Shown here piece after piece: positions 50,255 to 59,810 of a DNA stretch of 64,000 bases; the stretch's first letter is position 1; the number at the start of each line of letters is the position of its first letter. Below the pieces are notes generated by a model, which searched no databases, was not told where the DNA came from, and saw only the letters and a list, made by a program, of their open reading frames with translations. Made by a program: the position numbers and the translations under genes. The stretch is from Apiospora phragmitis (taxonomy: Eukaryota > Ascomycota > Sordariomycetes > Amphisphaeriales > Apiosporaceae), in the NCBI GenBank assembly GCA_038363925.1, contig JAQQWL010000016.1, forward strand, positions 868,001-932,000, read 5' to 3'.

Positions 50255-50383
50255 CGTATCGTACTGCGTATCGTAATTGAGGAACGCGTCATTTTCCAAA
50301 AGAATGAAAAGAAGTACTGATTCTCTGAGCCCAAGTACGCTATACTGTAATTAGTATGGTGCTTCCTTGGCGGTGGATCATCG

Positions 50384-50409
50384 GTACTTGACAAGGGGGG
50401 GAAAACTTA
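50384..50409 (-). repeat. Right terminal inverted repeat of the Tc1-like element
   Basis: Read inward on the minus strand it begins TAAGTTTTCCC and ends AAGTAC, matching the left repeat imperfectly. It includes a C7/G7 run that may be miscounted. Confidence 0.8.
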
Positions 50410-50853
50410 TGCCTGATACCGTAGTAGATCCTCCAAATTCGAATCGGAACTTGAAAGCGACCAACCTCATATGTGGAAGATATATTTAGAATATCTGTAC
50501 TGTTGAGTAGTACGTTCCGTCCTAGACAGCACCATACTGTGTGGACTGCCGTCAAATCGACAGCACTCCCGCATGCATGCATGCATGTCATCAACAGCAG
50601 ATGGTCGCCCGATCTATTGACACCCTGAGAAATCCATCTAGAGAAACCGAGGCTCAACCAGGTACAACCATCTTATCGGGTTAGTAGGCCGGGGTGGAAC
50701 CTGCCGCATTGGTGCAGAACCACCTCCGAGCTTCATAACCTCAACCTGCCAGTTTGCTTCCAAAGTGTCTCCAAACATAGATTCTAGTAGACATTCATTT
50801 CAGTTGTTGTTCTACGAATTTCTAGGATTTAACTTGAAGAAAAAGAAGACAGG
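50410..50853 (+). promoter_or_regulatory. Upstream region of the alpha/beta-hydrolase gene
   Basis: About 440 bases between the transposon and the hydrolase start. It contains a short (GCAT)n repeat near 50573-50587. No gene is seen. The transposon lies close enough to affect this promoter. Confidence 0.45.
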
Positions 50854-52392
50854 ATGGAGTGGTTTGGCCGTGCAAATGTGGACTTCCACGCCTCGGCCAC
50901 GCCCATCAAGATTAGCGAGAAGGATGGGTCGCCCAGGACACTGTTGGACATCTGCCAGGAGACGGTGCCGCCCTGCCAGCTGAACCCGCTGCTGTTCAAC
51001 GGCCACCTGCAGACGTGCTGGACGGCCGCGAACAAGGAGGCGCCGCCGGTGCACTACAAGCGGCGGATCTTCGACGCGGAGCACAGCGGCTACTCGGGCA
51101 GCTTCACCGTCGACTTCTTCACCCCCGAGGAGGCCGACACGGTGGACGAGACTCTGCCTGAGCGGACTACCTACTTCAGCGATGAGGAGACCGCGAGCGG
51201 CATCGGCTCCGACGATGCGCGGCCCATGCTAGTGGTCCTGCACGGCTTGTCCGGCGGCTCGCACGAGGTGTACCTGCGGCACGGCATCTCGCCCCTCTTG
51301 GAGAGCGGTGCCTGGGAGGCCTGCGTGGTCAACTCGCGGGGCTGTGCCATGAGTAAGATCACGACCGGCATTCTGTATAACGCGCGTGCTACGTGGGATA
51401 CGCGACAAGTGGTCCGCTACCTCCGCAAGACCTTCCCCAACCGACCCCTTTTCGGGCTTGGCTTTTCTCTGGGTGCATGCATCCTCACAAACGTACGTTG
51501 GCCCTTCACCCCCTTTTCCCCATCCACCAATACAATTACCTGGCACTGATGAATACCATAGTATCTTGGTGAAGAAGGCGCCAATTGCCAGCTCAAGGCT
51601 GCCATCGCATGTGCCAACCCCTGGAACCTGGAACTTTCGAGCAAAGCGCTCAAGCGGACATTCTTAGGACACAACCTATACTCGCGAGTCCTTGGGAGTA
51701 TGTCCATGATCCATCCATCATTCCTTGACTGTTCACTGTATGCTAAATTAATTGGTACCCAGCTGCCATGAAGAAACTAGCCGAAACGCATAGAACCGAG
51801 ATCGAAAAGTTCACCGACCTCAGCATGGACGAGCTGACCAAGCTCACCTACCTCTACGAGTTCGACCGCGTGGTGCAGTGCGCAGCCTGGGGCTATCCCA
51901 CGGAAGACGCATACTACCGAGACGCCTCGTCTGTTGACTCTGTGTTGGCTATCCGGATCCCCTACCTCGCCATCAACTGTACAGATGACCCTGTAAGTCT
52001 CTACCTACTAACCCGGCAAAGCATCCATGCGCCACATATTGAGCTGACACAACACGCTTTAGATCTCCGCAGCCGAGTCATGGCCCGTTGGCGAAATCAA
52101 GCAGAACCCCTACGCGGTTCTTTGTGGCACCTCGCTCGGCGGACACCTGGGATGGTTTGAGATCGGTGGTGGGCGATGGCACAGCAAACCCGTTCGTGAA
52201 CGCCCTTTCCAGCTCTCCACTACACCGCTCACTGACTAATCATTATTCCAGATTACCAATTTCTTCAACTACATGGCTTTCAAGGCCGATCTCACCAAGA
52301 TCGAAACTGAGAAAAAGGCCGACGGTCGAACGTACCATGCCGGCGCGGAGTTTGACCCCATGCGTCGGAAGATGGCAGTTCCCCTGGTCTAA
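50854..52392 (+). CDS. Alpha/beta-hydrolase of the YheT / EHT1-EEB1 family
   Basis: Predicted serine esterase or acyltransferase related to yeast Eht1, Eeb1 and YMR210W, which act on medium-chain acyl esters or lipids. Five exons: 50854-51492, 51562-51697, 51763-51992, 52063-52191 and 52252-52392; 424 aa, all junctions in phase. The family signature NPLLFNGHLQT is present. The oxyanion-hole region is VVLHGLSGGSHE, the nucleophile serine is in GLGFSLGA (about residue 206), the acid is probably in INCTDDP, and the catalytic histidine is in SLGGHLGWFE. There is no signal peptide. Intron 4 uses the donor GTTCGT, the same hexamer as in the aminotransferase. The gene is convergent with RAI1 (217 bp between stops). 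The substrate cannot be inferred. Confidence 0.92.
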
Positions 52393-52609
52393 ATGGCGTT
52401 CGGCGACATATGTCTGCGTTGGAATTATATAGTTTGTCATTGGCATGATAGAAGACGATGAACCATGGTGCCATTGTCAGAAACCTAGATTGGAACGGCG
52501 TTTTGCTATCTATTTGGGCAAACAGGGGTATCCCTTAGACGGCAGCAGGCTGCGAGCCTATGAAATGATAGAATTATAGCAGCTGCCCTTGAGATCAGGC
52601 AACAGGTTT

Positions 52610-54262
52610 TCAGCTGATGTCCTCCGTCTTTGCCAAACTCAGCTTTATCCGCCAATTGATGAAGTCATCGGTCAATATTCTGCCATGGCCGGCCTCTTCC
52701 ACCCGGCTGACTTCAATCTGCTTGGAGCCCGGTGCTCTGCGGATGCGCCACACCCCGTCATCGTTGATGACTTGCCTCAGCCCTATTGTCTCCATTTAGC
52801 TCCCATTTCCAGCAGCATTGCATAAAAACCTTGATCGATGGCAACTTACAATCAAGAAAACTACTGGCAAAGTTGATGCACATATCAGCATTCCACGATT
52901 GGACGCCACGTTGCATGGCCTTGACGGGTATAGATTCGGTGCGGATTTCCTCAATTTTGCGGAGGATACCGCCCTGATCACGGAATCCAACGATAATCTT
53001 GGGTACACCAGCAGGAATGATTGGATCCAGAATTTCATCAGCTTGCGCTCAAAGTTCTGCATGCCGCGCTCGTCTCGAATGGCGGCCGAAGTCTTGAGCT
53101 CGACCCAGTTGATCGGGGCGCCCTTTACTTGAGGTTTCGCATCCCACACTGTAGACGATGCGATTCAGTTGCGAGATCCAAGAGGAAAAGGAAAGGGGGT
53201 GATTCATTTCCCTACCAGCGTCAACTTCACCGCCAAGGCATAAGATCGACTTTCCAATTCCTGTCCGAACCACTGAACAGTATTGTGCTTTGTTGCTTAC
53301 AATCTCGTTCTCTCGGTTTTCAATGTACTCTCTGCTGGTCTCATCCCAAGCAGCAGGTAACGTCGACAGTGTTTCGAATTTGTAGCCTTCTCCAGTGAGC
53401 TTTGATAGGGTATGAGTCGAAGCAGGGGTGCTTACCCCAGAATGCCATAATCTCAGGTGAGAACTGCGGTTGGCGATGGCGGCGATTGCCAGTATTCTGG
53501 CGGTCCCTCTGCTCCTGCATTGAAGCTTGCTTGTAGGCGTGGTTCTCCTCAATGAAGCTGTATGCAAAGTCAGCCGGCACTGCGCGAAGAGGTGATTTAG
53601 CCGGTCGCTATCCATACATGCAGTCCTTGTTTAAGTATTAGTACGAAATCCCTAGCGAGTATAGTACGGTAAGCGCACTTGGTATAACGTAGCATTCATC
53701 TCGAAGCTTTCTCAGAGATGGAGAGTTAGCAAGTTTCACAATATCCAGGCTTGGATTCACCACTGCACTGGACATACCCATCTCGGTCCTCAAAGGGGGT
53801 AGACATAATCTGCCATCCAGTCAGCGGGGTCCTATGCTGAAGGGCTCAGGGGTAAGCACCTTGGTCATCATACCACGCCATGTGACAACTTGGGCATCGA
53901 TTTTCTTGCCCGCCTCTTGCTCGTGAGCGATAACAGCCTTAAGCAGGCTATCGAGATGCTCATCCTGGGAGTCATCATGTTTGTCGAAGGATTCAAAGCC
54001 TCGTGACAGATCCGCGCCTAGTTGGGGCGGATAGTACCATCTCAGTGACGAGTCGCCCAGATGGAACTCATGGTTGTCGTCGTATGAGAAACAAGCGATT
54101 TCCTGTGAAGAGTGTCAGGCTCATCCTCATGGCATATGTACTGCATGTGTCTGGCCCCTTGATTTCTGCCGGGGGTATTTGCTTCCTCACCTTGGGCCGC
54201 TTGAGTGGCTGCGATTCGCCGGCGAAGCGACCAATCGGCTGAATGTCAAAAAGATCAGACAT
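52610..54262 (-). CDS. RAI1: Decapping nuclease RAI1 (DXO family; one frame break, one unresolved junction)
   Basis: Nuclear partner of the 5'-3' exonuclease Rat1. The family removes defective 5' ends (pyrophosphohydrolase and decapping of incompletely methylated caps). Exons: 54262-54191, 54102-53860, 53809-53778, 53706-about 53679, 53557-53436, 53386-53216, 53148-52850 and 52782-52610; about 380 aa. The metal-binding motifs of the family are present: GYKFE, GGEVDA and WVELKT. Other conserved blocks are WYYPPQLGADL, VTWRGMMTKI, NKAQYCSVVRTGIGK and GVWRIRRAPGS. The exon 4 to 5 junction is two bases out of phase: MNATLYQ must join FIEENHAYK, but the donor after CAA leaves no spare bases. In exon 7 the frame breaks at 53008-53009: FLL must continue as GVPKIIVGF, needing one more C on the plus strand. 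Introns before exons 4 and 6 end in AAG. Confidence 0.9.
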
Positions 54263-54717
54263 ACTGTCAAGGCACGGGTTGGAAATCTTGTGCCCCAGAT
54301 GGGAAGTATACTTTGACGTGAAGAACTATTTGTTGAAATTGTAATTTACAGGTGTTGGTTCTTATGTTGTTCGAGCGTTTCAACCCGCGTAGTATTAAAG
54401 ATGAATTGGCGGTGCTGCACCTGCGTTTAGGCCAGGGCCGTACTGTACCTAGCTTAACCTACAGGGGGTACCATGCATTCCCCCTGCTAGCGATCGAAAT
54501 TAGAACACACACCCCGCAATCAGCCTAAACACTGAACCGGCAACAGCACCTAATAAAAGTAAACAATATCTGATGCAGCTCTATGTTGGTTGTCGGTAGC
54601 ACTTGAGACACGCTATTGCTCGAGCTACATACAACGGTGTGTACCTACGTACTTGACTTGCATACCAACAGTACATCAATCCAATTGATAGCTACCAATC
54701 TTGGGTGGCAGTAAACA
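54263..54717. promoter_or_regulatory. Divergent promoter between RAI1 and the uncharacterised gene
   Basis: About 455 bases between two start codons facing away from each other. It must hold both promoters. No motif stands out beyond GTACCTACGTAC-type sequence near 54641-54652. Confidence 0.5.
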
Positions 54718-55574
54718 ATGGCTTCCGTATCGCGCGAGGATCCCTTCGTCGCTCACACCACCGACCCAACCCGATACAATGCAGGCGCACTCCCTCCTAT
54801 AGATTCAGTATATCTACGACGCCAGCATCACCACCACCAAGAACATCCCTTCGCTCCCCGTCGGCCCAGGTATCAACTACACCACCCGCTCCTCGCTGCC
54901 TCTTCTTCTCCGCCGGAAATGGCTACCGAGAACCAGCAACCTCACAACCACCACTCACACCCGCCGCAGCCCATGGCCCGCGCCGCCGCCGCCGCCGCAC
55001 CACGACCCAACCGAACTACTGCTGCCGCCGCGACCGCATCGACCGCGACAGTAGCGCCAAGCGCTGTGCGGCGCAATCTCTTCCAGTCGCAACCCACGCG
55101 CCGGCCCACCTCGACCTCCTCCACCTCCGCCGAGACTCTGCGCATGGATGCCGATACCGCATCTAACACTTCCGATATCGTGATCCGTGACGAGCACGGC
55201 GACTTCGAAGTTGGCGACCCTCCCACGCCCCCAATGGATGAACCCGAAGCAGAGGCATTGGACGATATACAGGAGAACGAACGTACGATAGTTTGGAGTG
55301 CTGCGGTATACCAAAAAACTGATTAGATCTATATATAGGCGAAAGGCAAAAGCTCGCCGAAGTCGTGAAACATCACCAGATCAACCATAACCGGGCACCG
55401 GCGCAACCTGAAGGTATGGTTACTACATGCAACACATCTGCGGCGAACTTATGCTAATGTGCGTGGGGTATAGAAGTTATGGAGGCTCTGCGGGCCAGCA
55501 TGCGAGCCCAAGTCGCTGCGCTGTCCGAAGACAGCTGGATGTATGAGCCCGAGGCCGAGACACTCGGTCAATGA
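54718..55574 (+). CDS. Uncharacterised low-complexity protein
   Basis: I do not recognise this protein. Three exons, 54718-55282, 55339-55413 and 55474-55574, all in phase, give 246 aa. The N-terminal half is low-complexity: a His-rich stretch (RRQHHHHQEH), a Pro/His segment, Ala runs (ARAAAAAA) and Arg/Thr/Ser repeats. The C-terminal third is acidic (PPMDEPEAEALDDIQENE) and then becomes a regular helical segment (ERQKLAEVVKHHQINH) with the ending LRASMRAQVAALSEDSWMYEPEAE. The spliced tail looks conserved in character and is the best search query. No signal peptide or membrane segment is seen. It is divergent from RAI1 and its stop lies 89 bases from the GET4 stop (tail to tail). Confidence 0.75.
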
Positions 55575-55663
55575 GTTATCTTCTCGACAAGAATGCGCGC
55601 ATGTTCCGCATCGCTCTCAGATCTATCGCATAACTAACTGGGTTGTGCCAATAACGATTGCAC

Positions 55664-56768
55664 TTAATCTAAGCCCTCAGCCGCAGGCATGTTGGAGGAA
55701 GGGGTAGGAGACATGATGCTTGGCCGCTTTGCACCACCCGCTGCAGGCGCACCTCCTCCCGCATTGCCACCGAAGAGCCCGCTCATCATATCCATCAAGG
55801 GGTTGCTTTGCCGCGGCCTCGAAATGCCGAAGTACATCTCTGCGATCATCTCCAGGGGTTCGTGCCAAGCGTCCACTTCCTTGATGTGCGACGCATACTT
55901 GGCAGACAGCTGTCGGTAGAGCTCGGGGCTACCGCGCTGGACGGCGAGCAAGAGGAGTCCGAGGAAGTTGAGGAGGGGTATGCTGGGGTAAATCCGTATG
56001 TCGGCTGTACTGCTGCTCACATTTTGTACGCCCATCGCGGTGCCTCTGTCCTGGTTCAGAGCACTGGTGAACAGCCGGTAGGCGCCATTGGCAGCGCGGA
56101 CGTTGGCGACGAGTAGATAGGGTAGAATAGCCCGGCCGGCGTATAAAGCTGCAGTGTGTGCCTCGTCTTCCTTGAACCACTCGTACTCCATGCGTGCCAA
56201 TACGTCGGACGAGTCCTTTGTGCCGAGGATCAGATGTCGTTCGGCGTCGGCCGTCTCGTGCTCCTCCGCATAGAGGGAGCCCGCGACGTGGTGTAGCTCG
56301 GAATCGCCAGCGGGATACTCGCCGTACTTCGATGACCACCTGGGTAGGAAGAATGCCTGATTAGCTAAATGCCAGGAGTGATAACTCGAGCCACCCCGCA
56401 CTCCAAGTCACTTACGCAATCATCTCCCCAATGTACTTCTTGCGCGTCGGCTCCTGGCCGTCGAATAGGCGCAGGCAGGTCAGAAGCTTTCCTTTGCTGG
56501 CCGAATCAGGCTTGAGCTCGGCCTGCTTGTATGTTTCGACAAGCAGGACGCACAAGTCGCCGCCGCTGCCGCCTTGGCCGGCCTTGAGCAACGACTGGGC
56601 AACATTGTACAGGATGTCGATGGCGGCGGACCAGTTGGCGGCCTTGGTATAGCGTGCGGCAACTACGCGGGTCTGCTGCTGGGCCTCGTAGAACTGGCCC
56701 TCGCCGATGCGGGCCTGGAGGCGGGCGATGATCTTTTCGATCTTGTCGCCTTTCGCGGTGGCTGCCAT
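55664..56768 (-). CDS. GET4: Golgi-to-ER traffic protein GET4
   Basis: Cytosolic alpha-solenoid protein of the GET pathway. With Get5 it bridges the Sgt2 pre-targeting factor to the Get3 ATPase for insertion of tail-anchored proteins. Two exons, 56768-56416 and 56339-55664, give 342 aa, the normal fungal length. The Get4/DUF410 signatures are clear: GQFYEAQQQTRVVAARY, LLVETY, HHVAGSLYAEEH and LPYLLVANVRAAN. The C-terminus is Gly/Ala/Pro-rich (GGNAGGGAPAAGGAKRP), typical of fungal members. The junction ATT-GC/G-TGG (GTAAGT donor, CAG acceptor) yields IAWSSKYGEY. Tail to tail with the gene on the left. Confidence 0.95.
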
Positions 56769-57524
56769 AATGACAGGGTCCAGTGTGTGAAAGGGGAACC
56801 GGGACGTGCAAAGAGGCTGATGTTTCTAGGTTGTTACGATCAACAATATCATATGTTTGTCGATGAGGCTCAAGGTGGGAGTTTATCACTTCTGCGGACG
56901 GTCTGATATGTTGCTCGCAGCGAGTGAGCTTGGGAGAATAGCAGGTTACGTCGTTGCAAATTGGTGGGGCAGAAGACGGATGGAGCCGTAGAGTCGGAGG
57001 GAGAAGGTGGGATGAATTTGCCTGAGCAGCTGGCGCCAGGGAACAACCACCATGAAAAGTTGACATCCATGACTGATGCAAGTCTATCATCACTTCCAAG
57101 CGTAATTTAAGTGTGCAAAATTTGATATGACACTTATAATATCCTATTTCTGCTCTAGCAGGTAAACACAACTTGGCATTATGGCCATACCTGAAGCTTT
57201 CCGCTACTTGTTTCGTCCACCTAGATTCCCAAGGTATGGGATCTCCCACGACATCTGATCTGATTCCAGAGATCGATATACATGTATGCAGACAGTCCAG
57301 TACGTACATTCCCTGTAGGTACGTACAATACGGGATAAGCACAAAGCCCGCGTTCGTCCTACTTCCCCGCTTTCCTGAGTGATATTCACTCACACTTGGC
57401 GCGCGTCCCAAGCCACAGAACTGGCCAGAATAAGCTTCCATCCCTTTGCGGACCTTCCACTGCACGCCACCGTGTCTTCTTAACCTGTCTTTGGATGAGT
57501 CTTCTACAACAAAGACTAGCCTCC
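56769..57524. other. Spacer upstream of GET4, up to tRNA-Gly
   Basis: About 750 bases with the GET4 promoter region. The long minus-strand open frame reaching into it is out of frame with GET4 and has no recognisable content. No other feature is seen. Confidence 0.55.
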
Positions 57525-57610
57525 GCATGTTTGGTGTAGGGGTATCATGGAAGCTTCCCATGAATAATGAGAAAATGCTTCAGACTCGGGTTCGATTCCC
57601 GGAACATGCA
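57525..57610 (+). tRNA. tRNA-Gly (anticodon CCC) with a 15-nt intron
   Basis: The acceptor arm GCATGTT (57525-57531) pairs with AACATGC (57603-57609), with discriminator A57610. The anticodon stem GAAGC (57550-57554) pairs with GCTTC (57577-57581). The 22-nt loop is explained by a 15-nt intron at 57561-57575 after position 37, leaving the loop TTCCCAT with anticodon CCC at 57557-57559. The B-box GGTTCGATTCC is present and a T5 terminator lies about 50 bases downstream (57659-57663). The mature length would be 71 nt. The D arm (GGTGTAGGGGTATCAT) resembles fungal tRNA-Gly. Confidence 0.92.
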
Positions 57611-57660
57611 ATTTTCCGTTCCAATTACATGGCCCAGCTCTTAAGCTGGGATAGTTGACT
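57605..57660 (+). repeat. Copy 1 of a duplicated tRNA 3' flank
   Basis: Starts in the last bases of tRNA-Gly and runs through GTTCCAATTACATGGCCCAG to AGTTGAC. It contains the 7-bp stem CCCAGCT/AGCTGGG. It aligns without gaps to 57790-57845 at an offset of 185 bases, with about 80% identity over the 41 bases from 57618 by my count. Confidence 0.7.
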
Positions 57661-57789
57661 TTTTGTCGTTCTTGTAGTTCGCGATCTCCTTCTATCTTTT
57701 TGGTGTTAATACCAACCAACCTTCTTAGGACCGACCATCCATGTATACGGCTGAAGAGCATGTGTTATGAGGAATACGAGGGACACCTG

Positions 57790-57845
57790 CGTGCAACTCT
57801 CAGTTCCAATGTCACGGCTCAGCTGATACGCTGGGAAAGTTCAAC
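57790..57845 (+). repeat. Copy 2 of a duplicated tRNA 3' flank
   Basis: Diverged copy of 57605-57660, beginning CGTGCAACT where copy 1 has CATGCAATT. It keeps the hairpin as CTCAGC/GCTGGG. Weaker similarity (TTTTTGGTGTTAATA versus TTTGGGTATTAATA) continues downstream. No functional tRNA precedes this copy. Confidence 0.65.
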
Positions 57846-58785
57846 TCTGTTATTCATGAGGTCATCTAGGTTATATTTTTCGCATTTGGGTATTAATATC
57901 TACGTCTCTGGGTCTCCAGTCTGTAATTACACCAAAAAGGCCGAGGCACTAGTATGCTGTATGGAGTGCCTACCTACTGTCAACTGTGTGATGGTTTATA
58001 GTAAATACAAAATTGCCCGTATAATGCATGTATAGTACCTCTAAACAATGTCCTTTGTTCGCCTGCATATGTAGGCATGTTATTTACTTAAGGTCTCTGG
58101 AGATAGCCTTGAGCGGGTAGGGAGGGGTACATACATACATAGATACACAGCTCACTCGAGTTTACTCTTGTCTATAGGTATCTAAGCTCCAGCTACCTAC
58201 ATGTAGCCTACTATGATGGCATACTCAACTGTTGTGATATTCGAAGCCGAAGCCGAAGCCGGGCGCCATGCAATGGCACTTGAAACATGACGATAGTAGC
58301 CAGAGGATAGGGGGCCCTCGCATTGTTCATGCTTGTTGAGCCCCAGTCACCATTGCCAAGCGGTGCCTTGGCAAAAGCATGATATTATTGGCGGACGGCG
58401 GGTAGCCCATCCTGTAGGCTACGCTTGGCTACTGTAGCACGCCTGCGCATTAGCTTGCTGCGACTTCAGACGGTCCACTCGCGTAGGAACTACGCGGATG
58501 CACTTAATTACTGGGGACTGGGACTGGGACTGGGATTGGGACTCGGATCGAAAATTCATTTCGCTATTTGCCAGCTTCGGTCTCTTCGGGTGTTGTCCTC
58601 TTGTTTTTATGTGATTTGTACTTTTCTTCAGGCTCTGCTTTCTCTGCTCTACAGTGTAAATGGACCCTAGATAGTGTCAGTTGGTTGCACTGTTTGTCCA
58701 TTCCAGAACCCTCCGCCGGTGCTGTCATCCTCCGTCACGCCTTTAAACCCAGCGCGCGCTCTTTGCTACAGACGTCCTCTTGTTC
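57846..58785. other. Spacer upstream of the ANY1-like gene
   Basis: No supported gene. Contains GAAGCC repeats near 58242-58260 and a five-copy GGGACT repeat (58514-58543). The last 200 bases should contain the promoter and leader of the PQ-loop gene. Confidence 0.55.
58514..58543 (+). repeat. Five tandem copies of GGGACT
   Basis: Hexamer GGGACT repeated five times, the fourth copy reading GGGATT. A simple tandem repeat in the upstream region of the PQ-loop gene. Confidence 0.9.
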
Positions 58786-59810
58786 ATGTACAAGCTGGAC
58801 GCGATGGGCAATGTTCTCACGACAGTCACCGGCTTTGCCGCGCCGGTATTCCTCATCCTCTCGCCAATCTTGTCGTACGCCGATCAGGCGATTTCGATGC
58901 ACCGCAAGAGGTCAAGCGCCGGCTTCTCCCTCGACATTCCCCTGATCATGCTCGTTGCTTCGATATGCAGGTACGGATACACACCCGACCCTTCATCTAC
59001 AACAGCCCAGTTCTCTGCATTATGTAACTAATTCGTATTGATCGTGCAGGGTCTTCTACTGGCCAGGGGCCCATTATGATACCGCGCTGCTTATCCAATC
59101 TTTTTGCAACATCTTCATGCAATTGATTCTGCTGAAAATCGCCCTGGACCACCGACCGGCGCATTCGTCCAAGGGCGGCGAGGCCGCGATTCCCTTCGCT
59201 GGAACACAAGATGGACAATCTGAGTTCCAGCGACCATACGGCTTCTGGCAGTGGCGGTCCCACAAACCGTATGTTTGGCCAACTAGAATACAAGGGAGGG
59301 GGAAAGGATCTTGACTAACTGGCTTCTAGGTACTGGCAGAGTCTGCTGTATTTCTTCATCGGCTTGACCGTACTCGAACTCCTCCTCGCTCCCTTTAGCG
59401 GCATCTACCCGGCATACTCATCGTTCATCGGCTACGTCGGGCTTTCGGTCGAGGCGACACTGCCCATACCCCAGCTTCTGACGAATGCGAGAACACGGAC
59501 GAGCCGGGGCCTCAGGGTTTCTGTGCTTGGTAGCTGGATCGTGGGAGACATGATGAAGATGTTCTGGTTCTTCACCTCGACGACGAAGATTCCCTGGTCT
59601 TTCAAGATCTGCGGCATGTTCCAGGCCGGCTGCGATTTGCTTCTAGGAGTCCAGTACCTAATGTGGGGGGACAGCGAGCTGCCAGCAGGGCTTCAGCAAA
59701 GATGGACATACGCAGGAGTTCGCCCGCATCTTCAAGGCCGGAGTCCCAGCGGGCTTGGGTCACCTATGGCTATGGATAGGAGATCTCCTTTTGCAGAGAA
59801 GACTACATAG
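58786..59810 (+). CDS. PQ-loop membrane protein, ANY1/PQLC1-like
   Basis: Multi-pass membrane protein with two PQ-loop repeats, most like yeast Any1 (Cfs1) and animal PQLC1/SLC66A2, linked to phospholipid asymmetry in Golgi and endosomes. Three exons, 58786-58970, 59050-59268 and 59330-59810, give 294 aa. The first repeat is in ILSYADQAISMHRKRSSAGFS and the second in EATLPIPQLLTNARTRTSRG; hydrophobic helices surround both. Junctions restore ICRVFYWPG and SHKPYWQSL. The ending is doubtful: after YLMWGDSELPA the given frame becomes Arg/Pro/Ser-rich, while the next frame reads plausibly (GFSKDGHTQEFARIFKAG) to about 59823. The G6 run just before may be miscounted. A second in-frame ATG at 58804 could be the true start. 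Confidence 0.82.

Larger units (their letters stand above)
49143..50409 (-). mobile_element. Tc1/impala-like DNA transposon, apparently complete
   Basis: A transposase gene is enclosed by imperfect inverted repeats of about 25 bp, both starting TAAGTTTTCCC when read inward. The left repeat is 49143-49167 and the right is 50384-50409. TA at both outer ends (49143-49144 and 50408-50409) fits the TA target duplication of the Tc1/mariner superfamily, so the element proper is 49145-50407, 1263 bp. The copy shows no stop codons or frameshifts, unlike RIP-inactivated fungal elements. It lies in the divergent promoter interval between MAU2 and the alpha/beta-hydrolase gene. Confidence 0.9.

Noticed and set aside
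50255..50299. Longer N-terminus for the transposase
   Set aside because: The extension begins at a non-ATG codon, and the ATG at 50254 gives the usual Tc1 length.
21397..54262. CBP80 and RAI1 as a functional cap-biology cluster
   Set aside because: They lie about 29 kb apart with unrelated genes and a transposon between them; co-location looks accidental.
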